From assembly GCF_033807715.1 (NCBI RefSeq), contig NC_084590.1, forward strand, positions 38,717,505 to 38,781,504: a stretch of DNA of 64,000 nt, written 5' to 3'. The position numbers were made by a program, and so were the translations under genes. Positions 28,301 through 37,800 of this stretch are shown here, one piece after another. The notes under the pieces were generated by a model. That model had not been told where the DNA came from. It saw nothing but the letters and a program-made list of their open reading frames with translations, and ran no database searches. The stretch is from Cololabis saira (Eukaryota > Chordata > Actinopteri > Beloniformes > Belonidae). Each line of letters begins with the position of its first letter. Within the stretch, counting starts at the first letter, position 1.

Positions 28301-29499
28301 CATCCACATCAGGCTCTAAATACTGTCAAAATAAAATAATAAATACATTTTCCCTTAGTAATCCCACAATGGGGAAATTCTTCCTCTGCATTTAACCCAT
28401 CTCTAGTCAAACTAGGAGCAGGGGTCTGCCATTTGCACAACGCCTGGTGAGCAGTAAGGGTTAAGGTAGGGCTGGGCGATATATCGAGATTTTAATATAT
28501 ATCAATATATTTTCAAACGCGATATGGTACGAGACAATATCGTTTATATCGATTAAAAAAAAAAAAAAAAAAAATGTTTTTTTTTTTTTTTGATATAGCT
28601 TATTTTGTGACAAATTGACTTGAATGTTTTATTTGAGATTTTCACAAATGTTTTGTTATTTGCACAACTGTCAACCTCAGTGGAAAAGTCTGCCTGTTAC
28701 TGTCTACATTGTATTAATTGCACAGTGTATTTTAATTTAAATGTTATGCAGGAAAGGGATATTTGTTTTATTTTATTCAAGAAGCATTTTTATTCTATAT
28801 ATGCAGGCAGTTTATTTTTATTTCATTTGTTTTATACATTTTGATATTGTGCAGACCTCTGTTAACAAAGGAACCTGTGTGACATTTGGCACGAGGCTTT
28901 GTATTAAAACTGACTGTTTTTTTAAGGGTTTGCCTCAGAAAAAAATGAAGCTAACAGAGATGCTATGCTATAATGCTTTGGGGGAAACCCCAATTAAGGC
29001 ACAGAAAAAATAGAGATATATATCGAGTATCGCCATTTAGCTAGAAAATATCGAGATATGACTTGCTCATGGGCCCAATCCAGGGGCTTGAACCCCAGAC
29101 CCCCACTAGGCTACCACTCCCCTTATTATTACTGTTATGGTAAGAATTTAAAAAGTAGCACAACAGTTTTTGAACATTTTGTTCTTAAATAGTTCTGCAT
29201 TTATGGTTCTTATTTGATTGTAATCTTTCAGTTTACGGCTTTCCTCTTAAATTGCACATGAATCCTTTCACTGCTGCAGTCATCTCAGGTTTGACAGCAG
29301 TCTGTGATGGCACGTCATGAAAAGTCCAATAAAAACAGAATGTGAGTGAATGATTCAGAGCTTACTTCTCACAGAACGTGTGCAGGCAGGGCAGAACCTT
29401 GGGGTTATGATAACGGTCCAAACAGATGCTGCAGACCAGGAACTGCTTGTCGATCTGCCTGACCACAGGGCTGGTGCGGCCGGTCTCGCACTTAGCCAT
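19390..29499 (-). CDS. trim3: E3 ubiquitin ligase TRIM3 (TRIM-NHL), complete, 11 coding exons
   Basis: Coding exons in transcript order: 29499-29366, 28256-28016, 27391-27240, 27162-26982, 25530-24801, 22339-22236, 22135-21968, 21872-21704, 20807-20737, 19783-19643, 19542-19390. Together they give 747 residues (human TRIM3 744). RING C3HC4: C23, C26, C38, H40, C43, C46, C60, C63. A B-box is at about 117-160 ([22 protein letters not shown]). Coiled coil and a filamin-like domain ([16 protein letters not shown]) follow. Six NHL repeats fill about the last 270 residues and end [13 protein letters not shown]3 rather than TRIM2: the start [33 protein letters not shown] and [12 protein letters not shown]. 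The ATG at 29499 has A at -3 and G at +4. An in-frame ATG four codons upstream (29511) has a weak context. Known roles of the family: ubiquitination of neuronal substrates, endosomal trafficking and mRNA control by NHL proteins. Which fish paralogue (a or b) is unresolved. Confidence 0.95.
19990..20670. mobile_element. MITE with internal palindrome in a trim3 intron
   Basis: At 20164-20310 'tttcaagtcaattttcact', 'aatctgccagtgg' and their complements 'ccactggcagatt' and 'acttgaaacagg' pair into a long hairpin. Outer 'atccccc' runs (about 20000-20070 and 20650) suggest it lies inside a second, older repeat. Confidence 0.5.
21109..21591. mobile_element. Harbinger-type MITE
   Basis: Left end GGACCAGATTTACTAAG and right end CAGTAAATCTGGCC are inverted repeats. 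They are related to the GGGCCTGATTTACTAA ends of the element at 1869-2758. No ORF. I could not define the target duplication. Confidence 0.5.
22540..23600 (-). mobile_element. Tc1/mariner-type remnant split by a LINE tail
   Basis: The left side (22540-22690) has the fish Tc1-like end phrases 'gtgtaaaatataaataaa' and 'aaaaaagttgggaaagga'. The right part (23060-23420) has 'gaccacaggacagttttcca' and 'ccagcctttgaactgagc', typical of the antisense of such transposases. The interval 22690-22920 is a foreign LINE tail. All frames are broken. Confidence 0.5.
22690..22922 (+). mobile_element. LINE 3' tail
   Basis: Sense-orientation relative of 9345-9650. Its hairpin is at 22791-22833 (AGGC..ATAAGCCC, then GGGCTTTTTGCCT), followed by 'aataaataaaatcaaa'. 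Confidence 0.65.
23905..24756 (+). mobile_element. hAT-like element, family A, longest copy
   Basis: Starts TAGGAATGGGCG, ends CGCCCATCCCTT. A perfect 8-bp duplication, CTGGGCAC, flanks it (23897-23904 and 24757-24764). It lacks the GAAA/palindrome insert of its sister copies and instead keeps coding relics (24025-24160). Located in a trim3 intron. Confidence 0.85.
24025..24160 (+). pseudogene. Frameshifted BED zinc-finger start of a hAT transposase
   Basis: The first frame reads [20 protein letters not shown]. After a frame change it continues [20 protein letters not shown], which has the F-G-F-K-K-S-D and C-x2-C of BED fingers at the N-terminus of hAT transposases. Everything after about 24170 is noncoding. 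Confidence 0.6.
25732..26443. mobile_element. hAT-like MITE with CAGAGGTGTCAA ends, nested
   Basis: Begins CAGAGGTGTCAAGTA and ends TTTGACACCTCTG. Target duplication CTCCTATT/CTCCTTTT (25724-25731 and 26444-26451), 7 of 8 matching. The interior is the common 'agtacaaatacttcgttac' type of fish repeat. Confidence 0.75.
26612..26773 (+). CDS. Transposon-borne Myb/SANT-like domain (53 residues, partial)
   Basis: The frame opens [20 protein letters not shown] and continues [20 protein letters not shown] to a TGA. The W-S-x-E-E-T start, GRK and E-I-Y-K-K-V-x-x-x-L fit the trihelix-type Myb/SANT-like fold found in transposons and in MSANTD genes. No start codon was seen in frame close upstream, so it is probably a fragment of a longer, decayed gene. 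It belongs to the TTTACATGCA element, not to trim3. Confidence 0.55.
   Translation, partial: WSEEETNHFINVMKDMNILAFVDGRKYGDSEIYKKVSEKLREAAFGYRTKKRK
27480..27925 (+). mobile_element. LINE C-terminus and 3' tail in a trim3 intron
   Basis: Translation near 27550-27660 gives [15 protein letters not shown], then [13 protein letters not shown], a LINE C-terminus. The hairpin is at 27820-27857 (ACAGGC..ATAAGC, then GCTTCTGCCTG), followed by 'gaataaagaatttcaa'. A near twin is at 50880-51045. Confidence 0.65.
28330..29140 (-). mobile_element. SINE-like repeat split by a hAT-like MITE
   Basis: The outer pieces (28340-28465 and 29060-29125: 'gtgagcagtaagggttaa', 'cttgctcatgggc', 'gggcttgaaccccaga') belong to a common fish retroposon. 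Inside, 28467-29058 starts TAGGGCTGGGCGATATATCG and ends in 'atatcgagatatg', without a clean target duplication. Confidence 0.5.
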
Positions 29500-29538
29500 G
29501 ATGACTAACATTCAAAGGGGCCGTAGGCACAACGTCAC
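29500..29538 (-). other. trim3 5'UTR part of the first coding exon
   Basis: The acceptor CTGCAG is at 29544-29539, so 39 bases of leader precede the start codon in this exon. The rest of the 5'UTR must come from an upstream exon. Confidence 0.75.
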
Positions 29539-29728
29539 CTGCAGCACAAGGTGGAAGAGACAAGAGGAACCGTTAAGAAATCTTTGAAGAAAACATTCAA
29601 ACAGTGTGAGGAAGCTGCGTTTGCTCAAGCCAGCTAAGGAAGAAATGAGTCATAGCACTGTTAAGAGTTATAAAACCTCCTCTAAATCCTGTATCCGCTG
29701 ACATTTTACGCTCCCCCTCAGCAAACAG

Positions 29729-30826
29729 TAGGGATGGGAATTGATAAGATTTTTTCGATTCCGATTCTCTTATCGATTCTGCTTATCGATTCGATTCTTT
29801 ATCGATTCTCTTATCGATTCTCATTTGGAAAAAAGGAGAAGAAACAATTTTAGTATCAACTTTGTTTTAATAAAACAAAGTTGATACTAAAATTGTTTCT
29901 TTGTTTCAATTTCTTTGTTTCTCCGATCTTTTTTGTTCAAAGATATAAAACTTGTATATCTTTTAACAAAAAAGATATAATGAGGTGTTAAGATGCCCCC
30001 AGCCTTGGGCTCCTCGATGGTGCCAGGGGGTCCCCACAAAATGATTTGTAATATACAGTAAAATATGTATTTAATATAAAATAATAATAATAAAATAAAT
30101 ATTCTTCTGTACAAATTAATGAAAAACAACAAATTATTTTGTGGCAATTACACAAGAATGTCCAGTAACATGTTCAACACCACAAACTTAGTCCCTGCTT
30201 GGTGACATTCATCTATTCTGGCCTGATTCTCTTCCTGCCTTGATGAAAGGAGAATCTAACGGTAGAAGCTCTTTAACTTCTCCATAGATGAGCTGATCAG
30301 TTGCAGCTATGTCAGGAGCTCCGCTGTCCGCCGGAGCGCAGCTCTTCTAAAGCATGATTTATGGTCCGCGTTAAATCGACGCAGAGCCTACGGCGTAAGG
30401 TACGCGGCGACGCGCGCCGTACGGTGCGTGTTGCCGCGTACCCTACGCCGTGGGCTCTGCGTTGGTGTAACGCGGAACCATAAATCAGCCTTACCACATG
30501 CAGGCTGACTCCGCGCTCCCAGCGGATCAGCCGGCTGAGTCCTAACAGTTTCCCCCCTCTGTTGAAATGTCCACATTGCAAGAATTGTCGCCCTGTTGTC
30601 ATCCTTTTTGGTAAAATGTAACCAAACTTCCCAGCGTTTATGCCGCTTTGTCCCCGTGTTTTCCTGCTGGGCGCAAACGCGCACGCTGCGCAGCGTGCTT
30701 GGTGACGTCATTCGCGCCCGCTGGAATCGATAAGGGAATCGTTTGGGAAAAAGGCAAACGATTCCAAGGAATTGAAACACTGGGAACCGGTTCTCAACAA
30801 GAACCGGTTCTCGATTCCCATCCCTA
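29729..30826. mobile_element. hAT-like element, TAGGGATGGGAATTGAT family
   Basis: Ends TAGGGATGGGAATTGAT and TCGATTCCCATCCCTA. The 8-bp duplication GCAAACAG (29721-29728 and 30827-30834) is perfect. No transposase frame. It contains a palindromic MITE at 30355-30487. It sits about 180 bases upstream of the trim3 start exon. Confidence 0.85.
30355..30487. mobile_element. Palindromic MITE (TGATTTATGGTCC family), nested
   Basis: The left arm TGATTTATGGTCCGCGTTAA and the right arm, complement of TGATTTATGGTTCCGCGTTA, enclose CG-rich arms (CTACGGCGTA and CTACGCCGT). A shorter sister lies at 41151-41240. Confidence 0.8.
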
Positions 30827-31569
30827 GCAAACAGTGTCCGTAGTGTGAGCTTCTGAACCAGAGATCATTTGGCATGATAAGTGAAAATTCCCATTAACTG
30901 CATGTACCAGGAGGAAGAAAAAAATGCATGCATGCATGTGATCAACACCTCAGGGCAGGGCTGGTGGTCTCCATAAGAGGGGTCTCTATAAATACACTGT
31001 TAGCAGAAAAGACCAAGATGCATCTTGTGCCGGGTCCTACATGTCACCAGACAGCGTCAGCGTCCCTGTTTACTTGAATTCCAGATCAGTGGATGTAATG
31101 CTGGCTCTGCCGGGACGCTGAAGGAGCTGCAGTCACATGGATCTGTATCACTGGGTCAAGTGCAGCTTAACTGGCTTTGCCTATGATATGTTGTACAGTA
31201 CATCTGTCATATTGTACGTAAGCACATGAAGGATTAAATGACCTGCAAAAACACAGACATGTCGCTTTCTATGCGGCAAATAAAACATCAACAGCTTCAA
31301 CCTCAATTTCAGTCGAAGCTAGAACAACTTAAGCTGTAAGTTGTAACATCAGGGACAAACATTGTGCCTTATTAGGTTATTGTTATGTCAGCCAAGCTAA
31401 TCCCTCTAGAAATATTCTTAAATCTAGTCATGTTGATTTACATTAAGCCAAAAATAGCTGCCAATGGGGTAAAAACTAAATTCCTCGACTAAAATACTTA
31501 AAAATAGGAACACCCACTTGACAAAAAGTAAGACTAATTTTCTTGAAAAAGAGTCAAGGAAAATATAAA

Positions 31570-31775
31570 AATGTGTTTAATAAGAACAAATTGCATTTAT
31601 ATAGCACCTTTCATGGAGCCCAAGGTCACTTTACAATGGTTGTATATTATTCATTCACTCAAATTCATATTGATGGTAAACTATATGTGTAGCCACTAAA
31701 GAAGGGGGGGGTTCAAACCGCTAATCCTTGGATCATTGGACGACGCGCTCTACCACCTGAGCCACTGTCGCCCAA
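31570..31775 (-). mobile_element. tRNA-derived SINE
   Basis: The minus strand starts GGGCGACAGTGGCTCAGGTG (A-box-like) and has GGTTTGAACCC (B-box-like) about 50 bases later. Its tail 'aaaggtgctatataaatgca' resembles an L2-type LINE end. It is too diverged for a functional tRNA. Confidence 0.6.
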
Positions 31776-31945
31776 ATACTACCGCTTGGAAGCATGTAGT
31801 ATTTTGTCTGACAAGAGAAACAACTCAAAACTGTGTTCAAGATAAAAATGTGTCTTTAAGTGAGCCGTTCAAATTAGTAAGAAACTGTGACATCACAGAC
31901 CCGAGTCAGAGCACAATCAGCCAGCCGTCACTTGTTTACCTGCAC

Positions 31946-32113
31946 TAGGGATGGGCGGTATGGACTAAAAGATGTATCACGATCATTTCTGGCATTTATC
32001 CCGATAACGATAAAAAAAAAATACCAATTCAACTCCATCTTTTTAACTATAAATCTATCTCGCTCTCAGATCCGCCATGTTTGTTACACAAAAACGTCAT
32101 CAATGGGAATTTT

Positions 32114-32205
<92 letters not shown>

Positions 32206-32731
32206 TCATTTCCGTACTTTGTGCGTCGATTTAACATAGAACTATAAATCCGCTTTACACAAAAACATCATCGACAGGAATTAGGAATGGGTGATATTTT
32301 ACCGTTCACGATATACCGTCAAAAAAATTCCCCACGATAAGAATTTGTCATCTCGCGGTAAAAATGATAAATTCCCGTTGATGACGTTTTTGTGTAAAGA
32401 CGGATTTATGGTACGTGAAGGAAGGAATCAGAAAGAAATAAAGAAAGAAAGAAAGAAAGAAGTCTTTTGGGGGCTCCAAAGACTGAATGTGGTGATAGAT
32501 TTATAGTTACAAAGGTGGAGTTGAATTGGTATTTTTTTTTTTTTTTTTTTTTTTAAATCGTCATTTTTATCGTTATCGGGATAAATGCCAGAAATGATCG
32601 TGATAAATTTTTTAGTCCATACCGCCCATCCCTAACAGGAATTTATCGTTTTTACCGCGAGATGACAAATTCTTATCGTGGGGAATTTTTTTGACGGTAT
32701 ATCGTGAACGGTAAAATATCGCCCATTCCTA
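31946..32731 (-). mobile_element. hAT-like MITE, family A, outer copy
   Basis: Reverse orientation. Perfect 8-bp duplication ACCTGCAC at 31938-31945 and 32732-32739. Contains a (TTTC)n array (32112-32208), one arm of the palindromic MITE (32215-32262) and a second complete family member. Confidence 0.85.
32282..32634 (+). mobile_element. hAT-like MITE, family A, inserted inside another copy
   Basis: Starts TAGGAATGGGTG and ends CGCCCATCCCTA. Its own 8-bp duplication ACAGGAAT is at 32274-32281 and 32635-32642. It is in the opposite orientation to the host copy. Confidence 0.85.
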
Positions 32732-32986
32732 ACCTGCACCTGCTTTCACATCATGACGTCTTTGCTTTTCCTCAGAACTGGCTGTATAGTTGCAACACTG
32801 ATTTATTGAGTGAGATTTAACGGAGTTAATACCTTCCACAAATGTCAATACAATCATCATCAAATAAACATTCTCATAATAAACTCATTTTGAAATAATA
32901 ATAATAATGATGCTAATTTAACCAAAGCCAACATGACAACACTAGAAAGTGACACTAAACTTGATTTGATGCAACTGCGTCTTCAA

Positions 32987-33764
32987 TAGGGGTGGGCAAA
33001 AATATCGATATGGCAATATATCGCGATACTTTTCCAGCCGATTCAATATCGATATTCAAAATTTGAATATCGATTTTTTTTTTTTAAATATTTTTTATCC
33101 CCGATTTTTTTCCCATTATATCACCCAGTGCTCCTACCTAAGTGACAGTCCTGGGCATTGCCACTCTCTACCAACCCTGGGAGGGCCCTGCACTGAGCTC
33201 AGGTTTTATTTCATGTTTTATTTCATTTTATAATTTATTTTTTATATAACACAATTGCCTGTCCTTAAAAAATGAAAAATAATGGACAGAGGTTTATTTA
33301 TTTATGGATTTATATCTATACTGACTGATCACTGTGCCTGTCCTTGGTTTTAGTACCCATCTTTCTTGTGTTTATTATTTGCCACATAATTAAAGCAACC
33401 TCATACTAAATTTAATGTTAATTTCATATGATGTAAATAATATGAAAAACATATACAAATATGTTGTAACTTTAGCTTGTATAGTTATAATAAAACATTG
33501 TTTTGACTCAGTTTGTCCCATGAATTGTCACTATAATCTGATGAACGTGCAACTCGGATTTTAAGATCCATCACTATCATCTGATGTACATATATACAAC
33601 TTGGATTTTAAGATGTGTAATGCATTTTAAAATTTTTCGGTGAACTATGTAGAATATAATAATCGGGATATCGCATAATCGGGATATCGCAATGTGTATC
33701 GTATCGTGGCTCAAGTATCGTGATGCGTATCGTATCGTGAGGTCCTTCCCAATACCCACCCCTA
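32987..33764. mobile_element. hAT-like MITE, TAGGGGTGGGCAAAAAT family
   Basis: Inverted ends TAGGGGTGGG and CCCACCCCTA, with 'atatcgatat' and 'tatcgtatcgtg' motifs near the ends. The flanks (GTCTTCAA, GTGGAGAT) do not match, so this copy is older or rearranged. Confidence 0.65.
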
Positions 33765-34861
33765 GTGGAGATACTGTCATTGTCCTGAACCAGTTAACCA
33801 CCGTCTCCAAACGTAAAACACTGCTTACTGATGAACAATAATAGTTACAGAAAAACCAAATTCTTCATCTCATAATGATATATAAATATTACAAAAGTAC
33901 AAAACTGAATCTGGTCAACTGCTGTTCATTAATATCCCTGTTCCTTAATGCTTCCTCAGGATGAGACAAAGTATTGAGACTGGAATCTCAAAGGTTATAG
34001 CTTCCTGCTCTTCCAGCTTTGATAAATGGGTCTCGTGGCCTTTTCTTTGATAGTAAGAAGAGAAAAATATTTCAAAGGCCACTCCCCAAATTCCTTCTAG
34101 TTCCTTGCCTTGACTCCTCGAAGGCCGAGTTCAGACACCACCTGTCTGTCTGCCTGCCTGTCTGTCTGTCTGCCTGCCCGTCTGTCTGTCTGGGAGGATT
34201 GTCAGTGAGCCGGGCTGCCTGTCTCACGTGAACAAGCGGGCCTCAGATGCAGCTGTCCCTCTCTGCAACTCAGAAAAAGCCAGCTCTAACAATAGCATTC
34301 CAGCTCTGCACGCAGCTTAGCACCCCACGTTCATCTCTTTTCTATCTTTTAACTCTCCCACCATGTTTCTCTCCTCTCCTTTTAATTGTTTTTAAGCACT
34401 CGTGGCATTATCGAGCCTAATATCAACCGTAGACTTCTTTATAATGCTAATGTTATTCAGATACACAGATTCTATTTATTGTTGCAGCTCCCCAAGAGAC
34501 TCTGAGGTCTCTGACGAGCCGTTTTACTGTCCAAACAACGGGCCCCTCCCCGACTCCCCCCACGCCACCTCCCACCCTTCCCTTTTTTCTGCCCTCACAC
34601 GCCCTCCCCTCCCGGCGCAGCGGGCCCTTCGCATGGACAGGGCTGGAGCCGCTGAGCAGTGACATCAAGAGGAAGCTGGATGAGCCAAAGCCTCGCGGCT
34701 CCTCCCCCTCCGAGCTCGCAGGCCTCTGCCTCTGGGATTGCAACAGTCTCCCCCACCTTCCTTCCCTTTCTCCCTGCTTGTCTGCTTTTCGAGCAGCCCT
34801 CTTTGACCCAGTCACTCCCACTTGCTCCACCACAGAAAGATGTTTCTTTTTTTCCTTTTCT

Positions 34862-34905
<44 letters not shown>

Positions 34906-35035
34906 ACCTCTTCCTAACTGTAGTTCTTAGCAGATGTCCAAGTAATTCAAGTAACTCCAAATCTCATATTATCAAAAGCTCTGCTTCTCTAGAGATTTTT
35001 AAAAGAAATTTATCATCTCATTTAATTCACATTTA
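33765..35035. other. Spacer/intron with simple repeats and a GC-rich patch
   Basis: A CTGT/CCTG array is at 34138-34196 and a run of about 36 A at 34868-34903. The 34540-34780 patch is GC-rich and pyrimidine-rich, but no frame shows a recognisable protein. Confidence 0.5.
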
Positions 35036-35215
35036 CAAAATGTCAAGTTTTCTTTGTTTTTTTGTTTTTGTTTTTTACTTCCTAAATTGAGGGGAGGTCC
35101 GTTGCATAAGCCTGTTGGCTTTTTGACCTCTCCTGTCAGATTTGTTTTACTATTTTGATTGCAAGTGTTAATTTTATTGTGTGCAAACTAATAAAATAAA
35201 AATAATTAAAGAAAA
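35036..35215 (+). mobile_element. LINE 3' tail
   Basis: The hairpin at 35093-35132 has outer GGGGAGGTC and GACCTCTCC and inner ATAAGCC and GGCTTTT. It ends in 'aataaaataaaaataa'. Confidence 0.6.
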
Positions 35216-37443
35216 GCTAGATATTAAAATAATGCCAAGACAGACACACAAAATAACAAACAAATATCAATAAAATGACTCCAGATGGTTGAAATACAAC
35301 CTTTCAAAAGCATTTTAGTCGCCTCCTACGGGTTGTATTCATTGTAAACAAGGCAGAAGGCAAAAGAGCAATTAAACTAAAAGGTGACACATATCCAACA
35401 TACTTCTGAAATATCAGACAGACACGGTAAGAGTGGCACAGACTTGAGTTTTAGTATCTGCAGCATGCCGTCATGTTAATGTGTAATTATCCACAGCACG
35501 GCTTAGTCATGGGAAGTGCATGATCAGCACTTCATACGCATTAGGCGGATTTTTCCTGTCATTCTGCTACAGAGATCGCTCACGTCGCCCCATATCTGTC
35601 CTGCTAGGACGCGCTTTGCCCGCAGAAATCCACAGGATGTGATCGTTTGCACATTCAGCTGTATAACTGTGAAGCATCACGAGCCACTCTCACCCTGCAT
35701 TACAGTTAAGTGGCTTAATGCCCCCCCCACCCCCCCCTCACCCGCCCATGGGCTCAGGTCCTGTCTGCCATCTGGATTACCCAGTCTCCCAGATTCGGAT
35801 GACACCATAATACCCAGTTGATTCAAATCTCTGCGAAAGCAAATGCTTTGTGCTTAAATAAAGTTATAAAAAAAAGGGCCAGGCAAGGGCTCTCTCTCTC
35901 CTCTGACCAGACGACACAGACGCATTACCTGCTTAGGATAAGTCGTTTGTGTGCTTAACACCTTTCTCCAGAGGAAAAGGATATTTTGCATGAGTGCTTT
36001 AATAGGATTCTATCAACAAGAGCTCACAACAACACAAAACACTGTCCTCGGGGTAATCTGCTTGGACTGTGTCTGCGGGACACGTAGCCAAGCTTCGCAC
36101 TTTAATTCCCCTAGAAAGTGCTTTTTATTTTTGTCAGTGAGATTTACGTCTTAAATTACTAACTAATGTCCTTGGCAGCTCTGTTTTCCATTTTGCAAGG
36201 TGAAATAATTTTGCCATGCGAGCAGCAAATATGAAAAAGTTATCTTTTCTGAATGAGAAAACTGTCCCACTGGCCAGATTAGCTGTCTCCTTTACCCACA
36301 TTTTTTATTGTTGTTGTTCCTTTTTCATAACGTAGCCAGGCCACTATATGAAATCTGACTGGTTTAATATCATTTGTTGGTGCCGAGTCTGTTTGCAGTT
36401 GTTTTAACACGTTGAATAGATATTTCAGAGATCTGATAGAATAAAACTGGCTAACTCGATGCCTGCTTTTTTGTATGAACTCTTGACTGTTCTCATGATA
36501 GTTCGAAGGTATTAAAAAATCCAATCTGCAATAACTAAACTGACTCATTTCACTGTTATGTAAAGAGCTATGACCGTAAATAATGACATGACCTCACTGA
36601 AAGCTGATAAAGGATAAAAGAGAGGTGCATTCACAGCACTTTAAGGCGGCTGCAACTTCCAGATTGTTAGTATCATTCCTAATGTGTGACTACTTGCAAT
36701 TCCAGGATGTGTGTGCTTCTAGAGCCATAAAAAGTATTTTTCCTCTCCCCTTCCTCTTCCCTTGTTTGAGCCACAACCTTTCCCCCCTCAGCCCAGTAAG
36801 TCTGTATTACTGTTTAAACTATTTTGGGAAATGTGTTGTATTACATGCACCATTATCTGGAACAAGCCCTCTGTAGTTGCAGTCCTCTCAGTTTTGTGTG
36901 AGACACAGCGGCGAGCAGACTTTGGACAGGGCATTTCATTCGTCGGCGGCGTTCTTGAGTCCCAAACACTGGGACGTATTACTGACTTGAAGTCAGAGGT
37001 GTTGGGCCTTGATTTGCTGTCAAGACTGGGTTTAAATATAGACTGCAGTTTATATTTCCAACCTCTTGCTCATGTATCTTCATGCAGTAATTGTCTCTGC
37101 GTGCTTCCTGGGCAAATTTTAGTTTTAACTGTTATAGAGTTAAAAGACATATCTGCAAGTTAGTGAGACAGATTCACTACAACCACTCCAGAAATAGGTA
37201 TAGTATTCCATAATTGTAGTCAAATTGTCTTCTTTTAAGCAAAAATATCTTTGTCCATTAGGTAAGAACATTATTCTTGACTAAAATTATTAGAACTAGC
37301 ACAATAATCTGATAATAGCAGAACATTACCCCAATAATTAAAAGAAAAGCACCAAATATCTCTTTATTTTACCAAATGTCTAAAACAACCCTCACTGTAT
37401 GTGAGGGATAATGTATTTTCAAGACCAATCAAGAGTGCTGAAT
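35216..37443. other. No gene recognised
   Basis: Probably within trim3 intron 1. A C-rich run is at 35720-35745. The minus-strand frame at 36548-36279 could be an old transposon fragment, but I do not recognise it. Confidence 0.45.
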
Positions 37444-37800
37444 TAGGGCTGGGAGATTTTGGACAAAAATAAAATCCCGATTCTTTTCTCTGAAAACCCG
37501 ATTTTACGATTTCGATTTTTTTGGTAAAACTACAAAAGACAATGGAATAAATTGTTTCAAATATTTTATCTTTATTTTTAAAGAAAAATAGCAAAAAAAT
37601 TCCCTATTGGGAATGAAGTGCAATTGAAAGATACTGTTAATCCTCCTTGAGTTTAGTAAAGTGACAACATTTACAATTTTCTTGACCAAACAAAGCCAGC
37701 TGCAAAAAAGGAAAATCGATTTTCCGATTTTCCCTTTTTTAACATCGTCTTGATTAATAAATCCGATTTAGATTTAAAATGGATTAATCGCACAGCCCTA
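37444..37800. mobile_element. hAT-like MITE, TAGGGCTGGGAGATTTT family
   Basis: Starts TAGGGCTGGGAG, ends CGCACAGCCCTA. Perfect 8-bp duplication TGCTGAAT at 37436-37443 and 37801-37808. Length 357 bases, no ORF. Confidence 0.85.

Noticed and set aside
31690..31775. Possible tRNA gene on the minus strand
   Set aside because: It has A- and B-box-like sequence but no consistent cloverleaf, and it continues into a LINE-like tail, so it is a SINE.
34402..35090. Frames across the GC-rich patch and poly-A run (86-143 codons)
   Set aside because: Ser/Pro/Leu-rich with a poly-Lys tail from the A run. No recognisable domain and no donor/acceptor pair.
36279..36548. 89-codon minus-strand frame
   Set aside because: It could be an old transposon fragment, but no motif is clear enough to name a family.
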